Shown in pieces: positions 1 to 10,572 of a DNA stretch of 64,000 bases. The stretch is from JAFAHD01 sp963772515 (GTDB lineage Bacteria > Vulcanimicrobiota > Vulcanimicrobiia > Eremiobacterales > Eremiobacteraceae): assembly GCA_963772515.1 (NCBI GenBank), contig CAVYXC010000003.1, forward strand, positions 124,001-188,000. The letters are read 5' to 3'. The notes beneath the pieces were generated by a model that saw only the letters and a list, made by a program, of their open reading frames with translations, made no database searches and was not told the origin of the DNA. Within the stretch, counting starts at the first letter, position 1. Each line of letters starts with the position of its first letter. Made by a program: the position numbers and the translations under genes.

Positions 1-262
1 TGGGAGTAGACGTGCGTGGCGGGGCGTCGAGGACCAAAGCGCAGCACGAAGCCAAGCGCCCGCCTTCAAGTTCCGGCTTCACGTTCGAAGCCATCCGCCC
101 GTCTTGACGTGCGTTGTCTGCGGTGTGCCCGCTGGTCTTGTGATATGCCACGTCGCCGAAAACCGAGATGGCCGCCGACCCGTGGCCGATCAACCGCACC
201 GAGAGAATTGGCCCGTTCCCAGTCGCGAGGTCTTTCTGCCGCAACGTGTAGAACCCGTGCTT

Positions 263-1021
263 ATGCCCGGCAACATGACTCGTTCACAGCTCGACAAGTT
301 GGGCGAGCGGCTGAAACGAGGTAACCCGTCCAAGGCGGACCTTATAGCGCTTGCCAGGTTTAGAAATGCGTTTATCGCTAGCACAAACGCTGTGGCGCAG
401 AAGATCGCATCGCGCTTGGGTTTCGTAATGGCCAACATCACCCAGCGACCCGCCAAGTCGACACTTTCGATCATCGCCAAACTTCGGCGCGAACACTGCC
501 GCCTCGTACAGGTGCAGGACATCGGTGGCGTTCGTATTGTCGTGTCGAAGGTTTCAGTTCAAGACCGCGTTGTCGACCTCGTGAAGGTCCTCTATCCCGC
601 AGCCCGGGTGACCGACCGGCGTGGCACGCCCCAGCACGGCTACCGCGCAGTACATGTAGTGGTTCAGGAAAACAGTCATCCCATCGAAGTGCAGATACGT
701 ACAAGAATGCAGGACGGTTGGTCGCAACTGAGCGAGAAGTTGGCGGATCTTCACGATCCACGAATCAAGTATGGGCGTGGTCCCGAGCCAATATTGGGGC
801 AGCTTACTTATTTGACCAACTACTGCGCCAATGTGGAGGCGAGAGAAGTTGCATTAGACGCCTACAAACGCGCGGAAATCAACGCCTTGAACCGTAAGAA
901 ACGCAATCGCAAAATGTCCAAAGGGGACAACGCGAGGCTCGCATCCTACCGGCGGCTCCTGCAACAAAGGCGAGACGCCAAGACCGCAATGCTTCGGTAC
1001 TTAAAACAGGTGACGTCATAG
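263..1021 (+). CDS. RelA/SpoT-domain (p)ppGpp synthetase-like protein
   Basis: A 252-residue single-domain protein with the alarmone synthetase fold signature. It has the ATP-binding pattern QRPAKSTLSIIAKL (about residues 61-74), QDIGGVRIVV (85-94), GYRAVH (126-131) and EVQIRT (142-147) followed by W153. No HD hydrolase or TGS/ACT region is present, so it resembles small alarmone synthetases and the toxSAS toxins rather than long RelA/SpoT. The frame is open upstream to an ATG at 104, but that part reads poorly, so I prefer ATG 263 or 275. Its stop overlaps the GTG start of the next gene by one base. It lies in the lower-GC accessory segment. The family is secure; synthetase versus tRNA-pyrophosphorylating toxin cannot be decided here. 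Confidence 0.8.
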   Translation: MPGNMTRSQLDKLGERLKRGNPSKADLIALARFRNAFIASTNAVAQKIASRLGFVMANITQRPAKSTLSIIAKLRREHCRLVQVQDIGGVRIVVSKVSVQDRVVDLVKVLYPAARVTDRRGTPQHGYRAVHVVVQENSHPIEVQIRTRMQDGWSQLSEKLADLHDPRIKYGRGPEPILGQLTYLTNYCANVEAREVALDAYKRAEINALNRKKRNRKMSKGDNARLASYRRLLQQRRDAKTAMLRYLKQVTS

Positions 1022-1254
1022 TGATATTCCTCTTGGTATATGATCGCTCCAGCGGCACGCTTCTTGAGGAGAAGCGCTACGATGACAATGATATCGAGGC
1101 CGCAAATGAAGCCCGCCTTGAAGCCGAAATTTGCCATGCCGACGACCCGCAAAACGTCGAGGTTGTAATCTTGCAAGCGGGCTCGCGCGGCGACCTAGAA
1201 AAGACGCATGCCCGATACTTTAAGAGTGTTGTGGAGCTCAGTCCCCGCCGATAG
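1021..1254 (+). CDS. small hypothetical protein coupled to RelA/SpoT gene, possible antitoxin
   Basis: A 77-residue acidic protein whose GTG start shares its first G with the TAG stop of the upstream alarmone synthetase, an arrangement typical of translational coupling. The N-terminus (MIFLLVYDRSSGTLLEEKRY) suggests a beta-strand pair followed by an acidic helix rich in Glu and Ala. I recognise no family. Small neighbours in bicistrons with single-domain RelA/SpoT proteins are often antitoxins, so that role is a reasonable but unproven inference. Confidence 0.6.
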   Translation: MIFLLVYDRSSGTLLEEKRYDDNDIEAANEARLEAEICHADDPQNVEVVILQAGSRGDLEKTHARYFKSVVELSPRR

Positions 1255-1316
1255 TCGGAATCGAGCAACCTGCGGATCGGCGAAAACTAAGCTCGCCGAC
1301 AGTCCACGAAGATCAA

Positions 1317-2135
1317 CTAGGAGAGTCCGATGGCAGTCGCAGCCGCTTGTAGTTGATGCCAGGCCTGCGGGATATTCGCTAGAAGGTCGACCGTCGCTGT
1401 AAGGGCGCCGAATATCGACTTCAATCGCGACGCGTTGGGCTTCGCCGACCTGGCCTCCCGTTCAAGATCGGCGGTAAGCGCGAGCGCTGATCCCGGCACC
1501 TCCTCTTGCTGCTCGAGCGCTCTCCTGAAACCATCTAGCGAGTCGACAAACTGCACGTATGTCGCCGAGCTCTGATCGATAGCAACCGTCGCTGTCGAGC
1601 CCTGCCCAGTTTGAACGGCACCATAAACATTGCCGGCAACGTGGACTGAGCCAGACGTCATGGTGCCAGCGGCGAGCTCAAGCGCCAAGAGGTCCATCCC
1701 CGCCTCCTGCTGATTAATCGCTTCGACCTGACGATGGGCCAGCTCCAGCATTCGGTCTGTCGCGTGCTTCCCGACGACCCCGTTCGCATGCAGGGTCGAC
1801 TCATACGCGGCGTCGATGTCCTTGTAGATCCAGTTCCTGACGTCGCCGTGAATCGATCGGAGCGTACGATCATCGAACGTTGTGTTGGAAGTCAGGACTA
1901 CGCGACGAATGACGGCTGACACACCCTCGCCACGTAAGCGCATCTCCGCGAGGCTCGCTTTGTATACTTCGCTGACTACTGGGCCGCCGCGAATGCCTCT
2001 TGCGGCCATCTGCTCATGGATTGAACGGACCACGTTGTCAAACTCGCGCTGCCGATTGCGCTGTTCCTCTTCCCAGATGCGCTTGGAAAGGTCCGTGATC
2101 TCCTCGCGGGTCATGGACCGCTCTTCGTCCGGCAT
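1317..2135 (-). CDS. hypothetical protein with glycine-rich 'GAVQTG' segment
   Basis: A 272-residue protein I do not recognise. Residues 1-160 are mostly charged and probably helical. Around residues 162-185 a short strand-rich stretch, GSVHVAGNVYGAVQTGQG, looks like a single beta-turn repeat unit. The C-terminus is again helical and ends in Ala- and Leu-rich sequence. There is no signal peptide or clear membrane segment. A purine-rich GAGGGG lies just before the ATG. It sits between the alarmone synthetase bicistron and a divergently transcribed HEPN-like gene, so a role in the same accessory or defence cargo is possible. Confidence 0.6.
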   Translation of the reverse strand: MPDEERSMTREEITDLSKRIWEEEQRNRQREFDNVVRSIHEQMAARGIRGGPVVSEVYKASLAEMRLRGEGVSAVIRRVVLTSNTTFDDRTLRSIHGDVRNWIYKDIDAAYESTLHANGVVGKHATDRMLELAHRQVEAINQQEAGMDLLALELAAGTMTSGSVHVAGNVYGAVQTGQGSTATVAIDQSSATYVQFVDSLDGFRRALEQQEEVPGSALALTADLEREARSAKPNASRLKSIFGALTATVDLLANIPQAWHQLQAAATAIGLS

Positions 2136-2187
2136 CCCCTCGCACTCCTATCTCGGTTCTGCCCGAAGGACGGTTCACCATGATCCG

Positions 2188-2982
2188 ATGAACGTCCACA
2201 TCATGAATAGATTTGATCCGCTTCAGCCGGGATTGCTCGAAAATCATATTAGAGATCTGTTGCAAACCGAGCAGTCCCGAGGACCCGTTGAGGATGTGCA
2301 GCTCGAGGACGCCGTTCGTACGAATATGGCAACTGAGATTCGAAGCTTTTCTAACCAATGTGGTCAATTCGAGTTTCCACGCGTCGCGGAGCTTACCTCA
2401 AAGCTCAGTCAGCGGTTGCGTGATTCAGGCTATTGCACTTACAAACAGCTCTTCGTTCAGTTGGCCGCGATTTCCGAAACTCTCAGAGAAGAAATCGCTT
2501 CGACGGTGTTCCTCTGGATCCCAGCAGAAGACTCGACCTATTACGAGCACGCGGAATTGTTCGGTCCAGCGGTCAGCGAAAAATTTCCATCTGCGCAGGA
2601 GGACATACGCGCAGCAGGTTCCTGTTACGCATTAGGGTTTTATACCGCCAGCGTCTTTCTTTTGATGCGCGCGGTCGAGCACGGCCTTCGCGCAATCGCC
2701 CGGGAACTGGGTGTACCCTTCGACCCCGATACGTGGGGCACTGTTATTAAGAATGTGCTAGCGAAGATTGAACAGATGAAAATACAAAGTACAGATGCGT
2801 CTTTGTTGGAGTTTTATGGGCAGGCCGCAAGCCATATCCGCAATTTTCAACAAGGCTGGCGCGATCGAGTGAGCCATGGTCGCAGGCCATACACAAAGCA
2901 AGAGGCAATGGATCTATTTCTAAGCGTCAAAATGTTTATGCGGCAAATCGCGGGTCGCTTTTCTGAGATGCCCGCCAGATAG
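2188..2982 (+). CDS. HEPN-like domain protein
   Basis: A 264-residue protein. The C-terminal third has the HEPN-type pattern: a helix with RAVEHGLRAIARELG, then WRDRVSHGRRPYTKQEAM, where R225-x4-H230 matches the Rx4-6H RNase motif, followed by a helix ending FMRQIAGR. The N-terminal 140 residues are helical and unrecognised. The frame is open upstream to 1882, but that part overlaps the start of the divergent gene and is antisense-like, so ATG 2188 (or 2203) is chosen; AAGGA lies at 2166-2170. HEPN proteins act as RNases in toxin-antitoxin and phage-defence systems or as non-catalytic adaptors; which applies here is unknown. Confidence 0.65.
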   Translation: MNVHIMNRFDPLQPGLLENHIRDLLQTEQSRGPVEDVQLEDAVRTNMATEIRSFSNQCGQFEFPRVAELTSKLSQRLRDSGYCTYKQLFVQLAAISETLREEIASTVFLWIPAEDSTYYEHAELFGPAVSEKFPSAQEDIRAAGSCYALGFYTASVFLLMRAVEHGLRAIARELGVPFDPDTWGTVIKNVLAKIEQMKIQSTDASLLEFYGQAASHIRNFQQGWRDRVSHGRRPYTKQEAMDLFLSVKMFMRQIAGRFSEMPAR

Positions 2983-2996
2983 TCTTCGAACTAGCG

Positions 2997-3872
2997 CTAG
3001 CTTTCGGTTTCCAGTTGCGCTTTGATATCATCGAGTACGTGTTGGTCGCGACCGTGCGGATGTTGTAGGATTAGCGCCTGCACTTTGTGGTCGATCTGCC
3101 GTAACCGCTCCTTCAGGTTTTCGTCACCGGAGTGGAAAATATTGATGAACGCCCTACAGAACATCGCCGTGTTTCCACCAGCATCAACCATAACAGCGTT
3201 TAGGCGCTCATCAGGCAAGGCGATTGTGATGGATTGATCGCCGTTGCTATCGACTTCCATCAGCTGCCGAACGCCATCGGGATCTCCGTGAATCAGCGCG
3301 CTCGGCGCCCCATACAGCCAAACATACTCGTCGTTTGACTCGAGTTCACCCATGATGTCGAAAAAACTTTTCCTGCTTAGGTGCGCAACGTGCGCATACT
3401 TCTGTTCTTTCTTTGCAAGGTCGTCTTCGAGCATCGTGACAGTATCGGCGTCTGATGTTCCCGCGGTCCGCACCTTACGCAGCACTTCCTTGGCTTCACC
3501 GATTGTCATCATATAGAGCGCGTAGTCGGGATGCCTCGCGAAGTACTCCGCTTTGGCAGCATACTCAACCAGCATTCGTTGGGTTGTGAGTGTAGCGATG
3601 TCGATCTTATGAATCGACAGGGCAGCCATGGCCGCTAGTTCGATATCTACGAGCAGGCTAAGGTACACCAGGTATCGCCGCACGGCCGAATCCTCGTCGA
3701 GCGCTTGGTTAGGGACGGGTATGGCGACGCGCATATCACCAATGAACTGATCTAGCTCGGCCAGCACAATGAATATCGCCCCATCCAAGCCCGGGCGTTC
3801 CGCACCCGGGCAGACAGGCGTAATGCTGTCGATCGTGACCGTCACGTTCAGGGGTTGTTGTGGGTCATCCAA
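2997..3872 (-). CDS. hypothetical protein, possibly DUF5677-like
   Basis: A 291-residue soluble protein, mostly helical. A central stretch (about residues 65-120) combines an alanine-rich helix pair with RMLVEYAAKAEYFARHPDY and later SALIHGDPDG. This layout resembles the DUF5677/HEPN-related helical proteins, in which an Arg helix and a late His are conserved. It converges on the HEPN-like gene with 14 bases between stop codons. It is lower in GC than the core genes that follow at 4 kb. The family assignment is tentative. Confidence 0.55.
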   Translation of the reverse strand: MDDPQQPLNVTVTIDSITPVCPGAERPGLDGAIFIVLAELDQFIGDMRVAIPVPNQALDEDSAVRRYLVYLSLLVDIELAAMAALSIHKIDIATLTTQRMLVEYAAKAEYFARHPDYALYMMTIGEAKEVLRKVRTAGTSDADTVTMLEDDLAKKEQKYAHVAHLSRKSFFDIMGELESNDEYVWLYGAPSALIHGDPDGVRQLMEVDSNGDQSITIALPDERLNAVMVDAGGNTAMFCRAFINIFHSGDENLKERLRQIDHKVQALILQHPHGRDQHVLDDIKAQLETES

Positions 3873-3954
3873 GGCGGCACTCCGTCGCGCGTGAGTTTGA
3901 AGCTACAGGGTACCACGAGTGTCAAGCGCGGCATGGCAATAGAAGGAGAGGGCC

Positions 3955-3987
3955 AAAAACCCGAGGCCCGTTCGCCGCGCAGGCCTC
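3955..3987 (-). terminator. intrinsic terminator after prepilin genes
   Basis: On the minus strand GAGGCC (3987-3982) can pair with GGCCTC (3968-3963), followed by GGG and five T residues (3959-3955). The hairpin begins on the stop codon of the PilX-like gene, so it would end the prepilin transcription unit and separate it from the accessory segment. Confidence 0.5.
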
Positions 3988-4475
3988 TACGTCCCCGCAC
4001 CCATAGCGTGAACCTGCCCGAAGGTGCGCACCAGAGCGGTGGTGCTCCGCGTGGCGACCGGCGTGCCGTCGACCACGACTGTGGCAGTGACGCTGACTTG
4101 CAGCGGCGTCTCCTTCACGAACGCGTTTTGCTGCAGGTTGACGTCGAGATGATCGTTGCTCGCGCCGGCCGTGTCGAGGCGCACGGCGACGCGCGCATCG
4201 ACGTGCGTGCGCTCGTCGACGGCAAGCGTATACGTGCTGTTGGCCGCTGCGACGTCTCCCAAGGCGGCGACCACGTCGCCTTGACGCTGGCTGATGAGTG
4301 CGCGCAGCCAGCCGACGGCGGCATCGGCGCCCGCCTGCGCCTGCAGATTCCATTGCTCTTCGGTGACGCGCCGCAGCCCCGAAGTCCCTATATGGACCAA
4401 GAAGGCGAGCAGTGCCAACACCAATGTCGTCGCGAGCAGGACGGCGACGAGCGCGATGCCGCGTTGACGGCGCAT
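3987..4475 (-). CDS. PilX-like minor prepilin or pilus assembly protein
   Basis: A 162-residue protein starting MRRQRGIALVAVLLATTLVL: a short basic leader, Gly, then a hydrophobic helix, the arrangement of PilX-type prepilins (the Glu5 of classical pilins is not obvious). The rest is strand-rich and would be extracytoplasmic. It starts one base after the stop of the upstream fusion gene, so the two form an operon for a type IV pilus or type II-secretion-like filament. No other pilus genes are in the window. Confidence 0.7.
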   Translation of the reverse strand: MRRQRGIALVAVLLATTLVLALLAFLVHIGTSGLRRVTEEQWNLQAQAGADAAVGWLRALISQRQGDVVAALGDVAAANSTYTLAVDERTHVDARVAVRLDTAGASNDHLDVNLQQNAFVKETPLQVSVTATVVVDGTPVATRSTTALVRTFGQVHAMGAGT

Positions 4476-4476
4476 A

Positions 4477-6054
4477 TCAACGTCCTCCAGAGTCCGACGA
4501 CCACGCAGGGGTCGGTGTCGGCGCAGGCGTGGCGGGTCCAGAGCCGCCGGGCGGAAGCGGCGGGGCTGGCGGAGCTGGCGGCCCAGGTCCCGCGGGTGGC
4601 GGCGCGGAGGAGCTTCCCGGCACGGGCACCGGCGGTCCGACTGTAGTCGCCAAACTCGCGAGCACGCGCCCCGAAGAATCGCTCGCCGACACCGCGATGT
4701 CGCGGGCGTCCGGAAGCGTCGATGCCTTGACCACGACCGTGACGGTCAGATCGCCGTTCGCATTCGATGTGGTGCCCGTCGGCAGCACGGTGCCGTAGGT
4801 GCACGCCATCTCCTCATCGGTGAGCGCATTTGCCACCGCGAGCAACGCCGCGCGCTTGTGCGCGGCGACGTAGTCGGCCCGCGCGACCGCCGTCAACGCG
4901 GGATAGACGGCGGCCACGATCACCGTCGTGAAGAAGGCCATCGACACAAGGGTCTCGATGAGGCTCAGGCCTGCCGTGGCGCGCCGCGTGCGCTCGGGGC
5001 GCACCGCAACTCGCGGTAGCCGGCGAGGCAGCACGACGGCCTTCGAAACTCCAGGGGCGCTCACGCGGACGAATAGGGCGGAGTGCTGCACCTCGACCGC
5101 CCGCGAATAGAATTCCGCGCCGACGCGATAGCGGTTGCCTTCGAGGGTAAGCACGCCGTCGGAGCCGACGTATGCCGCGCACGCGAGCGTTTTCCAACCG
5201 CGCGGATCGCGCGCCGCCTGGTCGCATAGCCGCATGGAGAATGCGTCGCGCCGCAGCCACGCGACGATCGCCACGGCGAGCGCCATCAACCCGAATGCGC
5301 CGAGCATGCGGGTCCAGGGGAAGGGTGGCGCCGCAGTGTCGGGCGCTCGCACGGATGCGTCCGCCGCCGAAACGCTCGTCACCGGTCGCACGGATTCCGC
5401 CACGGCGGAGCCGGCGCCAGGAGGAGCGGCATCGAGCGCGACGTCGATGCGGTCGATCTGGAAGGTCGCGTCTTGCACTCCCGAGCGCAAGCGGACGATG
5501 CGCGTGGGCACCGGCAGCCCTGAAACCTCGCTCCACCCGCCAAAAACATAGGACAACCGCGCGTCGCGCGCCGACGTGATGCCCGTGATCGAACCACCGA
5601 CGCGATCGACGTAGACGACCACGTCGCGCGGCACCTCCCACGACAGCGCCGTGCGCTCGCGCAGATCGCCGGTGCTCACCTGCGCCAGCGCGACAAGCCA
5701 GGGATTGACCAGGACATCCGCGGCGAGCGGATCGCTCGCCCGAGCCTGGAGCGAGCCGGTGTGGATCTCCACCCCATCGCGGTCGGCGTGCACCGAATAT
5801 CGGGGCGAGTGCTCGTCGACGGAAAAACCGTCGGCGCCGATCTGAGCGCTGCCTTGGACTTCAGGCGCGCCGGAGACATCGGATCGATGTCCGGCGTAGT
5901 CGATCCGGCCGCGGAAACCGCGGAATTGCGCGAGGACAGGCGGGACAGGCGCGACACGGGTCGCGGATGCAGCGCTCGCGCCAAAGGCGGGAGCGCAGAG
6001 TGCCAGGATGATGAGCGGTGCGACGCGCAGCCCGCATATAAGTGGATGCGGCAT
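4477..6054 (-). CDS. periplasmic/membrane protein fused to a PilV-like prepilin
   Basis: A 525-residue protein in two parts. From the chosen ATG 6054 it begins with a Sec signal peptide (MPHPLICGLRVAPLIILALC), then about 200 strand-rich residues, a membrane helix (MLGAFGLMALAVAIVAWL) and about 80 residues. Inside the same frame is a textbook class III prepilin leader, RPERTRRATAG|LSLIETL, with cleavage Gly, Glu at +5 and a following hydrophobic helix. The C-terminus is Pro- and Gly-rich. An in-frame GTG at 5004 would start the prepilin alone (175 residues, 11-residue basic leader). Either this is a true fusion or two overlapping products are made. The frame is open further upstream to 6117. 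Confidence 0.7.
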   Translation of the reverse strand: MPHPLICGLRVAPLIILALCAPAFGASAASATRVAPVPPVLAQFRGFRGRIDYAGHRSDVSGAPEVQGSAQIGADGFSVDEHSPRYSVHADRDGVEIHTGSLQARASDPLAADVLVNPWLVALAQVSTGDLRERTALSWEVPRDVVVYVDRVGGSITGITSARDARLSYVFGGWSEVSGLPVPTRIVRLRSGVQDATFQIDRIDVALDAAPPGAGSAVAESVRPVTSVSAADASVRAPDTAAPPFPWTRMLGAFGLMALAVAIVAWLRRDAFSMRLCDQAARDPRGWKTLACAAYVGSDGVLTLEGNRYRVGAEFYSRAVEVQHSALFVRVSAPGVSKAVVLPRRLPRVAVRPERTRRATAGLSLIETLVSMAFFTTVIVAAVYPALTAVARADYVAAHKRAALLAVANALTDEEMACTYGTVLPTGTTSNANGDLTVTVVVKASTLPDARDIAVSASDSSGRVLASLATTVGPPVPVPGSSSAPPPAGPGPPAPPAPPLPPGGSGPATPAPTPTPAWSSDSGGR

Positions 6055-6226
6055 GCGGACCAAGCTCCTCGAAACGGCGTGTGAGGTGATTGTAGCGGAA
6101 GACCGCAGGTAGCGCAATGCTAATCACGCGTTCGAGCGCGCGCGTAAAGGGTCCGACTTCGGTCCGCTGAAAGCACTTCGCCCGGCCGTTGTCAGTACTG
6201 TGGATAGAAGTACGGTGAGGCGTTCG

Positions 6227-8886
<2,660 letters not shown>

Positions 8887-8890
<4 letters not shown>

Positions 8891-10053
8891 GCGAAGCGCG
8901 CCTCCGGCCTCGCCGCCCCGAGCGCGCGCGTCATCCATGGATCTTCGCGGGCGAGATCGCGCAGCTGCCGGACGCGCCGGACGGCGCGTGCGTGCGCGTG
9001 CTCGACCATCGGGGTCGGTTTTTCGCGGTCGCGTATCTGAACCGGCGTTCGAAGATCGCGCTGCGCGTGCTGTCGTGGCACGACGAGCCTATCGATGCGC
9101 AGTTCTGGCACCGCCGATTGCGTGCAGCCGTCGCGCTGCGCGGTCCGCTGGCCGCCGATGCCGGCCGGCGTATCGTCAACGCCGAGGGCGACGGTCTACC
9201 CGGACTGATCGTCGACTGGTATGCGGGCTTCGTGGTGCTCCAGATCTCGACGCTCGGCATCGACGTGGCGCGCGCGCCCATCACGGCCGCGCTCGAAGAG
9301 CTGCTCGCCCCGCGCGGCATCTACGAACGCAGCGACGTTCCCGAGCGCTCGCTCGAAGGTCTTGCGCCGCAGATCGGCGTGCTCGCCGGCGCGCCGCCGC
9401 CTGAGCTGGTGGAGATCGTCGAGGAGACCGCACGCCTGCTCGTCAACGTCGCGCACGGCCAGAAGACCGGCCTCTTCCTCGACCAGCGGCTCAATAGAGT
9501 CGCTGCTGCGCAATACGCGGCAGGTCGGCGCACTCTGAACTGCTTCGCGTATTCGGGCGGTTTCGGCGTGCATGCCGCACTGGCGGGCGCAAGCGAGGTC
9601 GTCAACGTCGACATCTCGCCCGAAGCGTGCAGGCTGGCCGAGCGCAATCTCGCGCACAACCATTGCGAACATGCATCGGTGGTGGAAGCGAACTGTTTCG
9701 ACTGGCTGCGCCAGGCCACCGACCGCGAAGAGACCTTCGGCACTGTGATCCTGGACCCGCCGTCGTTCGCGCGCGGCAAAGGCGCGCTCGAGGGCGCGCT
9801 GCGCGGCTACAAAGAAATCAATCTGCGCGCGCTCAAGCTGCTGCGCCCGGGCGGCATCCTTATCACCTGTTCGTGTTCGCGCCCGGTCACTCGCCGTCTG
9901 TTCGGCGAGGTGATCGCAGATGCGGCCGCGGACGCTCGCGTCGAGTTGCAGCTGCTCGAAGACCGGGCGCTGCCGCCGGACCATCCGATCCTGATGTCAG
10001 CGCCCGAAACGGCCTATCTGAAGTGTTTGATCCTGCAGGTAGCGGTCGAATAG
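8887..10053 (+). CDS. RlmI-like class I SAM-dependent 23S rRNA cytosine methyltransferase
   Basis: A 388-residue protein with an N-terminal PUA-like domain (RHPWIFAGEI) and a C-terminal Rossmann methyltransferase. Visible motifs are NCFAYSGGFGVHAALAGA (SAM-binding motif I), the acidic end of the next strand VVNVDISPEA, and VILDPPSFARGK (motif IV). It ends in the CSCSRPVTRRLF region typical of RlmI/RlmK-type enzymes. The TTG start overlaps the clpB stop as TTGA, so the two are coupled. The last codons and the TAG stop lie inside a dispersed palindromic element. Confidence 0.88.
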
Positions 10054-10064
10054 ATTCGACCGCT
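10041..10064. repeat. dispersed palindromic element, copy 1
   Basis: An 11-base perfect inverted repeat around a two-base centre: AGCGGTCGAAT, AG, ATTCGACCGCT. It covers the last four codons and stop of the RlmI-like gene; the TAG stop is the centre of the palindrome. It shares the CGGTCGAAT/ATTCGACCG arms of seven other full copies in the window. Confidence 0.85.
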
Positions 10065-10076
10065 GCATCGTAGCGA

Positions 10077-10559
10077 TTATTGACCGGTGCCGACCAGCAT
10101 CGTGATCTTGACCGTGCCGCCCGACTGCGCGATGATGATCTGCTTGTGGACCTTGTCAGAGGCCTTGCCAACGGCGAACTGCGCGGTCGCGCCGGTGCCG
10201 GACCCTGCGAGCACGCTTTGTGTCCCCGCGGGCAGGTTGGCTTTGTAGAATGCGACCACTTTGTCGTACGGATCTTTGGTCTCGATGGTCACGATCTGCG
10301 CGCTGCCCTGCTGGGCGGTCAACGAATATGAGCCCGCCTCGCTTGGCGTCGCGCCAGGATATACCGGTAAGCCGAGGCTCGCGGGATCGACCGCGCCCTG
10401 GCCCATGGTGACCTTGCCCTCATTGGTCTGAACGGTCGCACGCTGCACTGAGGTTTGCGGCGCCAACGCGCCGGGCGCGGATGTGGGCGAGCTTTTCTTC
10501 GCGCACGCCGGCAATGTCACGAGCAGCGCTGCGAGCATGAGGAGCGGAACAAAACGCAT
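10077..10559 (-). CDS. hypothetical lipoprotein
   Basis: A 160-residue protein with a lipoprotein signal peptide (MRFVPLLMLAALLVTLPAC, lipobox LPAC with Cys19). The mature part begins with a Ser/Pro/Ala linker, then a segment LGLPVYPGATPSEAG and a 100-residue domain with DPYDKVVAFYKANLPAG, the 'Y-P-G-A ... VxxFYK' layout of small secreted proteins seen in many Gram-negative genomes. The function is unknown. It lies 13 bases after lpdA in the same direction and may be the last gene of that operon. Confidence 0.75.
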   Translation of the reverse strand: MRFVPLLMLAALLVTLPACAKKSSPTSAPGALAPQTSVQRATVQTNEGKVTMGQGAVDPASLGLPVYPGATPSEAGSYSLTAQQGSAQIVTIETKDPYDKVVAFYKANLPAGTQSVLAGSGTGATAQFAVGKASDKVHKQIIIAQSGGTVKITMLVGTGQ

Positions 10560-10572
10560 GGCGGAAACTCCT

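Noticed and set aside
1..262. Frames at 16-324 and the upstream extension of the alarmone synthetase
   Set aside because: Low-complexity Arg-rich or poorly conserved sequence; no support for a separate gene.
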